From contig NC_089398.1 of the NCBI RefSeq assembly GCF_003171515.1, forward strand, positions 1,612,001 to 1,676,000: a stretch of DNA of 64,000 bases, in the 5' to 3' direction. Positions 1 through 9,777 of the stretch are shown piece after piece; the stretch's first letter is position 1; each line of letters begins with the position of its first letter. The notes under the pieces were generated by a model, which made no database searches, was not told where the DNA came from, and worked only from the letters and a program-made list of their open reading frames with translations. The stretch is from Pyrenophora tritici-repentis. Taxonomy: Eukaryota > Ascomycota > Dothideomycetes > Pleosporales > Pleosporaceae. A program made the position numbers and the translations under genes.

Positions 1-2010
1 TGTCGTCGGCATACCCGAACCGGAGTTTTCGGTCCTGGTTGAGTAGTTCAGCTAGGTATAGGGTGTATAGGACCGGTGATAGCGGCGATCCCTGCGGGGT
101 GCCGCAGGCCACTCGATGTACAGGTGTAGTGACATTGCCTAGGCGTACTCGCACCCTCCTTTCCGACAGGAAGTTCTGGATAAATTTCCGGAGTAGGGGT
201 GGCCACCCTTGTTGCCGCATTCGGTGTAGTAGCCTGTTTTTCAGTAGCGCGTCAAACGCCCCTTGGACGTCTAACGTGAGCATAGAGACATGCTCGTGTC
301 TTGACCAAGCCATCTCCACGTCGTGTGTGAATGCGGTCGCCAGGTCCATCGCAGAGCGTTTTGGCAGCGCTCCACCGTGCTGTGGGCTTAGGATGTCAAA
401 AGCCATAGCTGTGTGTGCTATGCGCCTTGCTATGATACGCTCGAGTCCCTTCCCTAGACAGGACGATAGGGCAATTGGTCTCATTGATCTGGGTGAGGAC
501 TTATCCTTCTTCCCGACTTTGGGTATCATGGCCACTTCTACCGTCTTCCAGGCGGCTGGGTAGTGGCCTTGTTCCATGCACGCCCGGTAGATGCCTAGCA
601 CTAGGTGTCTAATGTGTTCCCAGCATGCCTTTAGGAGTCGGACGGTCACCTGATCGGGTCCTGGGGAGGTGCTAGATACTCCAATCACGTAGCGTTCAGT
701 CTCCTCCATCGATATGTATGTGTCCCATGGTAGTGGCGTGGTTTGCGGGTCGTTGTCAAGAGGCGGTGGTTCTAGGAGGTCGTCCTCCGCCGAAAAACGG
801 TCGAGGATTGCCTCTCTAAGTGCCTCAGCTTTCTCGAGTGGTGCTGTGATTGTCCTACCTTCGATTACAAGTGGGGTGTCCCGTTGGTCGAATGATAGTT
901 TATGCCAGCCTACTAGCTTGTATAGATCTTTGTCGTTATTACAGCCGTCTATGCGCTGCTGCCAGTACGTTCTCTTGGCTTTTCGTACCGTAGCTAGGAA
1001 CGCACGGGTGGCTTCTGAGGGGGATTGGCCATAGTCCGACTTTTCCTGGATATGCCGCTTATACGCCACTCTACAGTCCTCTGTCCACCATGGGGCGGAG
1101 TGGCCTTTTTCTCTATTTGGTGTTCCCGCCGCGTGCATTGCATCTCCTATAGCTTGGGTGATTCTAGCTATGCTTGCGTCGATTACGTCCGCTGGGGCGC
1201 TATTGCTAATTGGCTGTACGCCTACTGTGTAGAGTTGAACTAGCCCGGCAAACCTATCTATGTTTCTCTCGTGGACCCGGTAGTGGTGCTGTTCTAGCAC
1301 CGCTCTCCCTCGGCTTGGAAGGACAGTCACTAGGGTGAAATGGTCTGACCCTGTATACATATCTTCGCGGACTGTCGTTCTAGCGAAGGGTATATTTGAG
1401 AAGGATACGTCTAGCACGTGTCCCGCCCGATGTGTTGGGTTACCTGCCTCGCCGATGTAGGGTATGTCGTTCTGAGTGGCCCAGCGGGCGATCTCTGCCC
1501 CCTATTGGCCGACGTGGAGCCGGGCTCAAAAAGTTCATGGCGGGCGTTTAAGTCACCCCCTATAAGGCAGTTACGGGGTGGCGTTAAAGCTGTGAGGTAT
1601 TGAAATGTCGAGTCATTCTGTGGCTGCCTATAAACATTCAATATGCGGTAGCCGTTGGCCTCGATCCATAGCACATCCCGGCTGATGCGTGGGTGTATAA
1701 GAGTAGCCCTTATATTTGGGCTCTTACGGGTATAGGTGAGCACCCGTGGTCGGTCAGTTCCCCACGTTGTGGGGTTGTTCCAGCTTATCACTGGCGATAT
1801 CATATGGAATCCTGGGTGTGTAGAGGTCCGGGTTCCAGTGAGAGTAAAGGGTTCTTGGATGCATACTATGTCTATGTCTGCTTCCCATGCACGTTCTAAG
1901 GCTGTAATGTGGCAAGGCGAGCTTCTGGCCACATTCACCCAGCATACCTGCATTTGTCTGTGTCGGTGTGGCGTGGTTTCGCCGGGTGAATTTGCGGGTT
2001 GTGCCCTCAT
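1..2010 (-). pseudogene. LINE ORF2: endonuclease-reverse transcriptase, frameshifted, runs off window
   Basis: The frame starts with ATG at 2010. The endonuclease domain is recognisable by IQEPF (about residue 51) and GGDLNARHE (about residue 150). At a run of five C (plus strand, about 1498-1502) the coding sense moves to another frame. The original frame then runs into a stop at 1411. The second frame continues through the end of the endonuclease (motif SDHF) into reverse transcriptase, with blocks such as RPIALSSCLGK, PQGSPLSP and finally YADD at 2-13. It stays open to the left edge. ORF2 begins inside the ORF1 stop codon (TAATG), suggesting coupled termination-reinitiation in the ancestral element. 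Confidence 0.85.
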
Positions 2011-3678
2011 TACGCACTAGATCCGAGGCTCATTTCAGTGTCAGCGTGCTCAGACGATGACGTATTAGGGTCTTGGTCAGCGGTGCTAGGCTGCACGCTT
2101 CTAGCAGACATTCGCGCTAGGTTGAGGTCTTGCGTAGTTGCAGCTGTTCTCTTAGACCTCCTAGTCCCTAGGGTGGTTGCGGGCTCTCTAACAGTGGCTG
2201 TGTTTAGGTTGTTTACGTCTTGTCGGCTTCTTTTACTTGCGTCCGTAGGTGTTCCCACAGGCTCAGTAGTATTAGCTATGTCGCCGTCCGTGATTTCAAT
2301 GGAGGTTTCGACCGTGCTGCCTGTCTGTCTTCCTCTAGCTGGCTGCATTGCCTCAGAAGCACGGTCACCCGCCTCCCTAATGACTTTTAGTTCCCCTTTG
2401 TGGGTTGGATGAGTCGGCCGTTCGCCCTCGTTGGGGCTGCTGGGCACTTGTCGTGGGTTGCTGGAAATGGGCCGTGGCAGTTGGCGCACTTTGGTGTGTC
2501 TTTGCATTGTTCTCCGTGTGGTCCCTGGTGAGTTGCCGTTGTTTTGCTGCATGTCGTGCAGCGGGCTGGCCTTGTGCAGCGGCTGGTTTTGCAGTACCCT
2601 AGGCAGCCTGGGTCGTGCAGCATTGCAGGTGAGTTCTTCTTTATCTCGTGCGCGTAGTCGCCCGTCCCAAATAGGCGAAACGATCGTACGGGTCTGGTGA
2701 AAGATATAATCCAGGTTGTCCTTCCCTCCGTGGGTCCATGTCTGGAGGGCCGGCAGCTCGCCGGTTCGATCCCTGTCTGGGACAGAGCTTCGCTGACTAT
2801 ATCGTCTATTGTGGTGGGTATACTTTCCCCTGTGATAGTGCGGTATGAGCTTTCTACGCCCTGGACTGCATAGTTCACCCATCGTTCAGGTAGTCTTGCG
2901 CTCTCGCCCTCTACCGCTCGGATCATGAGTTCGCGATTCTCCTGCCCCATAAGCAGGGCCTTGATTTTGTCGTTGCGGGGCGTAATCGCCCAGCCAGTCT
3001 TGATATGTTTTGCCGTAGGTATGTCGGAGGGGGTAATTTCCTTAATCGCCTTTACAATAGCCATGCGGGCCGCAAATGGTGATGCCCGTTGGAGCCGAGC
3101 CTCCGCTCCAACCGCTATAAGGATACGGTTGTCAGTGTTTAGAGGTCGCCTAGGAGTTTGAGCTAGCTGCTTTGGGGCAGCCGTGGCCGCTTTCGTCGTA
3201 GCGGCCCCCCTTGCTGGGGGGTTGGATTTTTCAGGGTCCTAGCTACGTCCGCCCAGGAGCGGTGCGTAGTGTCAGAGTCGCTCCCTGAGTTTGGGGGCGT
3301 GATTAGGGGCGTGATTAGGGAGGTGTTAATAGCCCTTAGCACCTTCTGTTGAAGGTCCTTAGCCACACGGGCTCCGTCTGGGTCGGTGTACTTCCCAAGG
3401 CATCTGTCGACAGCTGTCGCTAGATCCGTTATGATGGAGTGGTGGAGGTTTGTAGCTTTTTGGGCTGCCTGAATCCGCTGGCGGACCGCTTCAGAGACAG
3501 CTTGATTGTAGGAGGTGGGCGCAGTGCTACCGATAGAAGGTTCAGCACGAGTATGTGCTCGCTGCCTCCTCTTGTTGCCGCGCAGGTCAGTATTAATAGG
3601 GCTCTCAGGCTCCTCTGATCGTGTATGGGGGGGTTGGGCACTCCGTGGCGCCCTCTCTGGAGTTTCTACATTAGCCAT
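2010..3678 (-). pseudogene. LINE ORF1: Gag-like nucleic-acid-binding protein, frameshifted
   Basis: Coding sense is spread over three frames: about 3678-3205, then 3210-2390, then 2405-2010. The first frame has an ATG at 3678 (the GTG nine bases earlier is less likely). The first shift lies in the C/G homopolymers at 3203-3222. Beyond it the second frame reads without a break into a conserved Gag core and a Cys/His-rich stretch, including CxxC-x7-H-x2-C at CANCHGPFPATHDKC. The third frame is polar, Thr/Ser/Arg-rich, and ends TAA at 2010-2012, overlapping the ORF2 start. ORF1 proteins of this class bind element RNA. The copy cannot make one protein without the shifts being repaired. Confidence 0.75.
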
Positions 3679-3708
3679 TCTAACCACCTCCGCGAGAGCA
3701 GAAAGCGG

Positions 3709-5628
3709 TTATTTAGCTGAGGTAGTTACAGGCCGCCGTGCCGTTAAAATGATGTAAAAATCGTATAATTTTATAAGGGTCCCAAATTCCTTAAAAGTTG
3801 GTGTTCGGTGTGTTGTGAGCTTTGATGGAGGAGCTGGAGGCTCTTCTTGAACTTGAGCACCAGCGCGAGCAGCCTCAACGCGTTTTTGACGCTTGTTGTT
3901 CGATGAGGTAGCTGCTGAAGCTCTCCTCTTTCCCTTTTGGGGTAGTTGTATAGCTTTAGCAGCGTCTCTCTCCTCCTTCTGGCGCGCGCGTTCAGCTGCT
4001 TTCTCAGCTCGCTCAAGCTCCCTCATCTCCTTGAGTCTCTGCCTCTCCACACGCCTCTCCTCGAGCTCATCTTGACGCTGCAGTCGAGCCTCCTCGCGCT
4101 GCTTCTTGGACCGTGCTTTTTGGAGTTTCTCCTCCGTCTCATCTCGCTCCCGTACTGCTTCTCTAGCTCGAGCCTCACGCAGCTTGCGAGGAGACCAGAA
4201 GACAGAGCCACCGTGATACTCCTGGCGCTGTTGAAGGTCAAGAGCTTTGCCCTTCTTCCTGTGCTTCTTTTTATGTTGAAGAGCCTCCTTTAAGCCCTCG
4301 TTCTCATGCTTTAAAAGCTCATACTGCACAGAGAGATGGTGAACGCTTGAGCGCAGCTTTCTTGCCTCATACTGATGGCTATCATTAACAGCAGCTCGTA
4401 CTAGCCGATCGAGCTTTCTCCAGTCATGATCAGAGAGCCCTGACGATGAGCTTCTCTCAGCTTCTGGCGTGCTAGCAAATCTACGAAGGATAACGTTGGC
4501 ATCCATCGGCCAGATCCCAGTGGCTTCGAAGGCCTTCAATATGAGGCTCTCTGTGAAGGAGGATATCCAGGCGCTCCAGAAGAGCGGGAAGAAGTCCCCT
4601 TTCTTGATTGGAATAAGGCCTTGAGCCTTATGGAGATGGTTAGTGAGCTCGTTAGAGTAGGCTTGAGAGAGTGGCTTGAACAGCACTACATCTAGCGGCT
4701 GGAGCGTATGGGTCGAATGGGGAGGAAGGATCATGAGGAGGATCCTATGGCGATCGCAGTACTTAATAAACTCCATCGTGAGGTGAGATCCATGGCCATC
4801 AAGGATGAGCAATCTCCATCTACCTGATCGTTGCTTTGTAGAGCGATCAAACACCTGCTCCAGCCAAGCTAGGCCTACGTTATCATTTGACCAGCCTGTT
4901 GGAGATGATGAGACAAAGACCTCATGTTCTCCTGCCTTGATATCTTCTACCCAACTCGATCGTATAGCTCCATTTTTAGCTGCGTAGATAAGGGCTGGAG
5001 GCAGCGAGCTCCCATCAGCGCAGCAGCAGGCCAGGACTGTCAGAAACTCGCGTGATCCATCCTGGAGAGATGCTCGAACCTCCTTCTTCTCCCATTGACG
5101 CCTGCTGAATATCCTCTTACTTCTGCCTATCAAGCCAATTAAGAAGCCCTTCTCATCCATATTGTATATATCTCGAGCCTCTAGGTGATATTCGGTGATC
5201 TTTCGATGCAGCAGCTCGAAGTAGAGTCTATACTTTGACTCAGAATCAGCCAGGTGGCGCGTACGATCCATGGCGCTGGTCCACTTTGAGATGAGATGGA
5301 TCTCGTGTCGGTTGATGAAGCGAGTAACCCAGCTCTCGCTGAGCTGCTGATGGGCTACTTCTGATGAGAAATTCCTGATCATCTCTCGTGTAGGAGGAAT
5401 GCCTCGCTTTGTGAGCTTTTCGATATATCTCACAAGCTCTAGCTCTTGTTGTGGGTTGAGTTTCTGCTGGTTGAAGTTCTTGTCTCTTTCTGAGCTTGTC
5501 TGGCCCTGGTGCCTTCGGGTCAACGTAGATCTCACAACACCATGCTTAGCAGCAATTTTAGTATACGAGAACTGTTCTCCTGGCTCTAGATTTTCAATAT
5601 CTTCAATCGCAGCTTGAATTGGGTCCAT
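3709..5628 (-). CDS. pogo/Fot1-family transposase (HTH_psq, CENP-B HTH, DDE)
   Basis: This 639-residue open frame would cut and paste the element at TA sites. The N-terminus (residues 1-60) is a Psq-type helix-turn-helix, and residues about 65-130 a CENP-B-type HTH. The DDE nuclease follows: YNMDEKG (first Asp, about 156), LILDGHGSHLT (second Asp, about 275), PPHSTHTLQPLDVVLFKPL (third acidic position). The C-terminal third (about 440-610) is a charged Lys/Arg/Glu coiled coil. The last 10-20 residues before the stop at 3709 look unrelated and may be read from LINE sequence at the junction. The frame has no internal stop, so it could still encode a protein, although the element has lost one end. 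Confidence 0.88.
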   Translation of the reverse strand: MDPIQAAIEDIENLEPGEQFSYTKIAAKHGVVRSTLTRRHQGQTSSERDKNFNQQKLNPQQELELVRYIEKLTKRGIPPTREMIRNFSSEVAHQQLSESWVTRFINRHEIHLISKWTSAMDRTRHLADSESKYRLYFELLHRKITEYHLEARDIYNMDEKGFLIGLIGRSKRIFSRRQWEKKEVRASLQDGSREFLTVLACCCADGSSLPPALIYAAKNGAIRSSWVEDIKAGEHEVFVSSSPTGWSNDNVGLAWLEQVFDRSTKQRSGRWRLLILDGHGSHLTMEFIKYCDRHRILLMILPPHSTHTLQPLDVVLFKPLSQAYSNELTNHLHKAQGLIPIKKGDFFPLFWSAWISSFTESLILKAFEATGIWPMDANVILRRFASTPEAERSSSSGLSDHDWRKLDRLVRAAVNDSHQYEARKLRSSVHHLSVQYELLKHENEGLKEALQHKKKHRKKGKALDLQQRQEYHGGSVFWSPRKLREARAREAVRERDETEEKLQKARSKKQREEARLQRQDELEERRVERQRLKEMRELERAEKAAERARQKEERDAAKAIQLPQKGKRRASAATSSNNKRQKRVEAARAGAQVQEEPPAPPSKLTTHRTPTFKEFGTLIKLYDFYIILTARRPVTTSAK

Positions 5629-5684
5629 ATTGGTGGAGTTAACGTGTGTTGAAGGTGAAGGGGTTTGACGTGTTTTGGTGTTCC

Positions 5685-5715
5685 CCGCGCATCACGCGAA
5701 TCCGCGCATCACGCG
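5685..5715. repeat. Two 14-bp direct repeats (17-bp period) inside the pogo terminus
   Basis: CCGCGCATCACGCG occurs at 5685-5698 and again at 5702-5715. Short direct repeats next to the terminal inverted repeats are common transposase-binding sites in Fot1/pogo elements. By accident the repeat also supplies the last residues and the stop codon (5692-5694) of the interrupted Copia frame. Confidence 0.7.
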
Positions 5716-8406
5716 CACGGACACGTTATAGTTGTCAATGTCCGCGTCAAAGTCAAAGCTAGACTGCGCTTCAGCCTCTAGTCCGTCAAATACATAACCA
5801 CTACCTTGCTCCGGGAGAGAGACTTCATGGTGTGGAAATGAAGAGGGATCTAGTGCTGGCGGTGGATCTTGGATATAGAAGCATTGATCCGGTTTGGTTG
5901 TAGCTGTGTCTTCTTGGACTACAGCTTTGACGTCGTGTTTAGGCCAAGCAACACTGCTCGTACGGTGTATGGACTGTGTGACTGGATCCCACATAAGGTA
6001 GATCCGTGATCCTTCTCGACCGACGAAGTACATCTTGACCGATCGTGGTTCGAACTTGGCGCTCTGAACTCGTCGCTGTACTGGTTGATGGACGTACCCA
6101 GCTTCTCCGAAGGTGCGGAAGGAGCATAGGTTAGGCACAGGGTTTGCAACCTTCATGTGCTCAAATAGCAGCTGTCTTGGTGTCTTACTGTCTAGTACAG
6201 CAGAGCTGACGCTATGGTTAAGGACGTCGATAGAGTACTGGGCTGCGTATGGCCAGTATGACTTAGATATGTGAGGCGCCGCCAAAATCATTGTGCGTGC
6301 TCGGACCTCCACTACGTAGTTGCTGGCTTCAGCGACTCCATTCTGGTGGGGTGTATAGGCGGTGGAAGGCTCGGAGATGATGCCTTTGTCCTTGAAGTAA
6401 CGCCCAGTCGTCTGGTTGAGGAACATGTTGTCGTTGTCCATGTGAACGATCGACACTCGAACGTGGTGTTGAGTTTCCATCTTGTCCAGGTGTTGTATAA
6501 GCTTAGATGTGATTGCTGCTTTGCAGTCTGTGAAATCAATCCAGCGGTATCGTGAGTAGTCGTCGGTGTACAGTATCCAGTAGCGCTCACCGTTGACACC
6601 TTCGGGCGTCACTGGTCCAACGATATCGATATGAATACGATGGAGGAACGTGGTTGAGCGGGCTGGAGACCGTCGTGAGATCTGCTTCTTCGATTTGGAT
6701 AACATGCAGGCCTCGCATGAGAATGCCTGTGTTGTAGTGAGACGTAGGCCGGTGGTGTTGGCGACAAGAAGCTTAAGAGCTTTGGGGTCGGCATGGCCAA
6801 ACAGCTCATGGAGCTCTTGGAGAGTAATCTCGCGATAGGGAGCGAGTACACCTGTTGGGTTGGTGGTTGCGGCGGTTGCAAAGGCAAACGCGCGAGCTGC
6901 CTCAAGCTCTGTGTTGGCGAGGAGGAGCGTAGGGATCTTGTCGATCTCAGGTGTGAAGGCGATCTCTTGTTGTGATGGCATGAGGTACAGCTTGCTGTCC
7001 CAGCCGTGGTAATAGAGATTTTTCGCTCGTAGTTTAGAGTGGGAGAGGACTGATACAAACATGTCCGGAGCGTATAGCACGTTAGTGAAGGAGACCTTGT
7101 TGAGTACACCTTCTGACGTGACGACAGTGATCTGAATGGTACCTACCTGCTTAGCAGTAATAGGTCCGGCTCCAGTATTAATTGTAGCAGGAGCAGTGTC
7201 GTGTAGAATTTGGAACTTGCTGCGATCATTGCAGATGTGATCGCTGCTTCCAGTATCGATAATGAATCGTTGTTTGAAGTTAGAGGTCTCCTTGGTGAGA
7301 CTCTGTACCTTCTCTGACAAATGAACCGTTGTAAAGGCAAAGCCTTCAGCATTAATAGCTGCGGCGTTGGTGCTAGTAGGCTGTTGTTTGCCTTGTTGTT
7401 GAGCTTGGCGCTGACGCCAGGCTTCAGTGGCGAGGTGAGGAAAGGTGTACCAGCAGTTATCACCTCCTCCAGTATGGTTGCAGTCGCAGTGCTTGCAGTA
7501 TGGGGAGGTATTTGTAGGTCTCTGAGTCGCACCCTCAGAACCTCTACCTCGTCCGCGCTGGGCTCGCCCATTGCCTCGATTGCCGCGGCCACGGGTGGCG
7601 CTTCTGTTGGCGTCGTTGTTATCACCAAGAGGCTGACTGCGGTTGTTGTCACCCCCAGAAGCTCGGATAGACGTGTTAATGGTCTTGATTGGGTCGTCGC
7701 GGCGGGCCTCGTCAATGAGCTCGCTGCACATGCGATCGACGTTCAGAGTAACGTTGCGGCGCAGATCAGCGCGGCGATCGCGTCCGTAGTCCGGGTAGGC
7801 GTTGTTGATAGCAAGAATGAACTGATACACTCGAGCTTTGTTAGATAGCTTACAGTCTGCGATGACGTCAAGCTTTGCAAGTCCTGCTTTAAACTTGTCG
7901 GTGAAGTTGGCTGTAGAGGGGCAGTCTTGAGCTCTCAGCTTGAAAAAATCTGCCCAGATAGTACACTCTTCAGTGACGCCTTGTTCACGATAACGAGCTG
8001 TAATAGCTTCGTACTTCTGCCTCACTGTGGGCAGGTTCATGACGTTGTCCCATACTGATCTTGGTACTGTATTGAGTATAGCCAAGGTGAGAGACGATTC
8101 TCGGGAGTTGTAAATACGATAGAGCTCATAGTCTTTGTCGTACTGTGTAGTAACTTCTTTGTTGTGGGCTCGTACGCGTTGCTGAGCGTCAAGCAGAAGT
8201 TGTGGCGTGTTGAATGCCGATGACGTAGTTGTCGGTTCAGTTTGATAGTGAGGTGTTTCTGGGTATGTGACCATGTAGCTGCCGTCGAGTAGACCTCCGA
8301 TAGAGTGAATATTTGCGTACAGCTTCAATGCTGCTTCCCAGTGGTAAGCGTTGCTACCATCTGCTTGTAGCTTTGGGATCGCGTCCATCGCTGTGGATGG
8401 CGCCAT
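5692..8406 (-). pseudogene. Copia 1 Gag-protease-integrase polyprotein, truncated before RT
   Basis: The open frame starts at ATG 8406 (an in-frame GTG lies at 8487). It reads a Copia Gag (residues about 1-250), a basic Arg/Gly stretch, a zinc knuckle (YCKHCDCNH...C), the aspartic protease site (IIDTGSSDHI), the GAG-pre-integrase HHCC domain (LHELFGH...CEACMLSK) and an rve integrase with the D,D,E signature (HIDIVGP / HMDND / HQNGVAEAS). A Copia polyprotein normally continues for about 500-600 residues of RT and RNase H. Here it ends after a short linker, and the last residues (VSVRVMRGFA) come from the pogo terminal repeat. It is therefore disrupted by insertion, not by internal stops. Confidence 0.9.
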
Positions 8407-8515
8407 CGTGACTTTATCGTCGTCGTCGTCGCGCGAGTGACTGATGTTGTGTTCAACTGATCGGTTCTGCTGCTGCGGAAATCGCACCTCTAGAGCACTT
8501 TATCGTGATAGAGGA

Positions 8516-8527
8516 GGGCTCATAACC
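8516..8527 (-). other. Primer-binding site of Copia 1, matching initiator tRNA-Met anticodon arm
   Basis: The plus strand reads GGGCTCATAACC, which is the anticodon stem-loop of fungal initiator tRNA-Met (CAT anticodon underlying CTCATAA). Copia elements are known to prime from a cleaved 5' half of initiator tRNA, whose 3' end falls in this arm. The site abuts the inferred inner LTR end (minus strand ...ATCA at 8528) and lies about 110 bp before the gag ATG. Confidence 0.7.
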
Positions 8528-8894
8528 TGATGAAGGTGGAGAAAACGTGCGTGAACTTGTTGTATTGGAGCTACGGGAGAAGGGAGAATATCTATGGTGC
8601 GCGCACGGAGCAGCTGACTAATCAGTGCCTGGCCAATCAGAGCACGGGAAGCCTGATTCACCGTGAATACTAGTGAAGGCTCTCACCGCGTCTCGACAAT
8701 TAGGATAGGTTTGTGTACAGTAGTGCTTGTAGTGCGGTTGTTGCTGTGCAGTACAGCCATAGGTACGGAAAGAAGGGTTACCGTCGAAACGTAGTTGGAT
8801 GTGCTGATGCACAATACCCACGTACCTAGGTAGTACAGAAGGTATTCAATAAGTAGGAGGGGTAGGACACGTACCAAGAGGCGGACAGTGGACA
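8528..8894 (-). repeat. 5' LTR of Copia 1 (outer boundary approximate)
   Basis: The inner end is set by the primer-binding site, with TGATGAAGG on the plus strand at 8528. The outer end is a guess: minus-strand TGTCCACTG starts at 8894 and would give a TG..CA LTR of about 367 bp. The second LTR is outside the window, so identity and the target duplication cannot be checked. Confidence 0.4.
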
Positions 8895-9284
8895 AATTTC
8901 ACCAGCACGGGCGTATGAACGAATACACCAGAAATGTGTAAAGGTCCAATCTCATGGGAAACGAGAGGGTCCCAGTATGGCAATCAGAAATTTGGTATGG
9001 AGATTAGCGCACAGGTCTTGTTCATGCTTCCTTCTCGTAGTCTAGTCCTGCGGAGCATGATAGAGTCACAAGGTTATCTAGGGTAGAGACGAAGTCGTTC
9101 CTTAGGAAAGTGTTTCGTGGCAGACCACATTGCTTCAGTGGTTTGCATACAGTGTATGTTACTTTTGAACAGTCAGTTACGGTTGATCAAGATGTCCTGG
9201 CACTTGAGTAGTCAATATCCATATAATTTTGGATATTATCTTGTCCAAGCCAGACCAAGGTGTATCCAAATTGCCCCTCAATCT
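8895..9284. other. Intergenic, no gene seen
   Basis: Only short unsupported frames occur. A small palindrome (ATATCCATATAATTTTGGAT region, about 9215-9237) is the only structure. The stretch may include the outer edge of the Copia 1 LTR. Confidence 0.5.
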
Positions 9285-9292
9285 ACTACTTG

Positions 9293-9450
9293 CAGAGATG
9301 TCAACAAGCAAGTCAAGCTGGCTTGATTCTTATCGATTGCAGATCACAGACCATTCTCTGGGACGTGCCACTGTGCACGAGCCTCTATATTGTCTGTGAT
9401 CTGCAATCGATAAGAATCAAGCCAGCTTGACTTGCTTGTTGACATCTCTG
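9293..9450. mobile_element. hAT-type MITE with 59-bp perfect TIRs and 8-bp TSD
   Basis: The left arm 9293-9351 and the right arm 9392-9450 are exact reverse complements over 59 bp, separated by a 40-bp loop. The termini are CAGAG...CTCTG, the usual form for hAT elements. Both sides are flanked immediately by the 8-bp direct repeat ACTACTTG (9285-9292 and 9451-9458), the target-site duplication length of hAT transposases. The 158-bp element has no coding capacity, so it needs a transposase in trans. Perfect arms and a perfect TSD argue for a young insertion. The transcript would fold into a long hairpin. Confidence 0.93.
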
Positions 9451-9458
9451 ACTACTTG

Positions 9459-9777
9459 AGACGTGGTCGACTAAGCTTATATCTAAAACAACCAGACACA
9501 CTTGGTACTCCACAACCCTTCTAGTAGAAAATTCTAGAATGGCCTCGTGTTCTACGCGGCATATGTCTTTTGGGACCGAATGTAGCTCCCGGGTGGCATT
9601 TTACGCTAGCTATCCGAACCACACAACATTCTCCATGCCTGATTAAATTTTCACAAAAAGAAGAGAGGAGAAAACGACCATCGATGAAGTCGAGGAGAAG
9701 AGCGAGTAGAGGTGATATATAATAGCTATTTCTGGCGTTGCACAACAGTAGGTATCCTACTATAGTGAAGGGGGTAT
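9459..9777. other. Intergenic, no gene seen
   Basis: This is the 3' flank of the minus-strand membrane-protein gene and probably contains its 3' UTR. Reading frames here are shadows without protein-like composition. Confidence 0.5.

Larger units (their letters stand above)
1..3700 (-). mobile_element. Non-LTR retrotransposon (LINE, Tad1/I-like), 3' part beyond the window
   Basis: Two consecutive minus-strand coding regions have LINE content. ORF1 has Cys/His clusters. ORF2 has an apurinic-type endonuclease followed by reverse transcriptase. The RT motif PQGSPLSP lies near 61-115 and the catalytic YADD box sits at the extreme left edge (bases 2-13), so the rest of RT, any RNase H and the 3' tail lie outside. 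The 5' end is close to 3680-3730, directly against the tail of the pogo transposase frame. At least three single-base frame changes break the two ORFs, two of them at or near runs of G/C, so this copy is dead. No AT-biased decay is visible. Confidence 0.9.
3709..5729 (-). mobile_element. pogo/Fot1-type DNA transposon, truncated at its 3' side by the LINE
   Basis: The element consists of one transposase gene plus its 5' terminal region. On the right the probable terminus is about 5729, where the sequence reads TA next to ACGTGTCCGTGCGCG (minus strand) and the interrupted Copia reading frame resumes. A tandem 17-bp repeat lies just inside this end. On the left no matching inverted end is seen before LINE sequence begins at about 3700. 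I infer that the LINE inserted into the 3' end of this element and that the missing terminus lies left of the window. Confidence 0.75.
5730..8894 (-). mobile_element. Copia LTR retrotransposon 1, 5' half only (LTR-gag-PR-INT)
   Basis: The minus-strand element reads, from right to left, 5' LTR (about 8894-8528), primer-binding region (8527-8516), then gag, protease and integrase. The sequence stops being Copia at about 5730, before any reverse transcriptase or RNase H, exactly where the pogo terminus begins. I infer that the RT/RNase H half and the 3' LTR lie left of the window, beyond the inserted pogo and LINE elements. Confidence 0.8.

Noticed and set aside
2740..2810. tRNA-like T-arm (GGTTCGATCC) on the plus strand
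   Set aside because: It lies inside LINE ORF1 coding sequence, and no matching acceptor, D-arm or anticodon arm could be placed around it.
6045..6060. B-box-like GGTTCGAA in the Copia 1 integrase region
   Set aside because: Part of a continuous coding frame with no cloverleaf around it.
9203..9460. A larger inverted repeat enclosing the hAT MITE (CTTGAGTAGTCA against TGACTACTTGAG)
   Set aside because: On careful complementing only 8 bp pair. The right-hand piece is largely the MITE target duplication.
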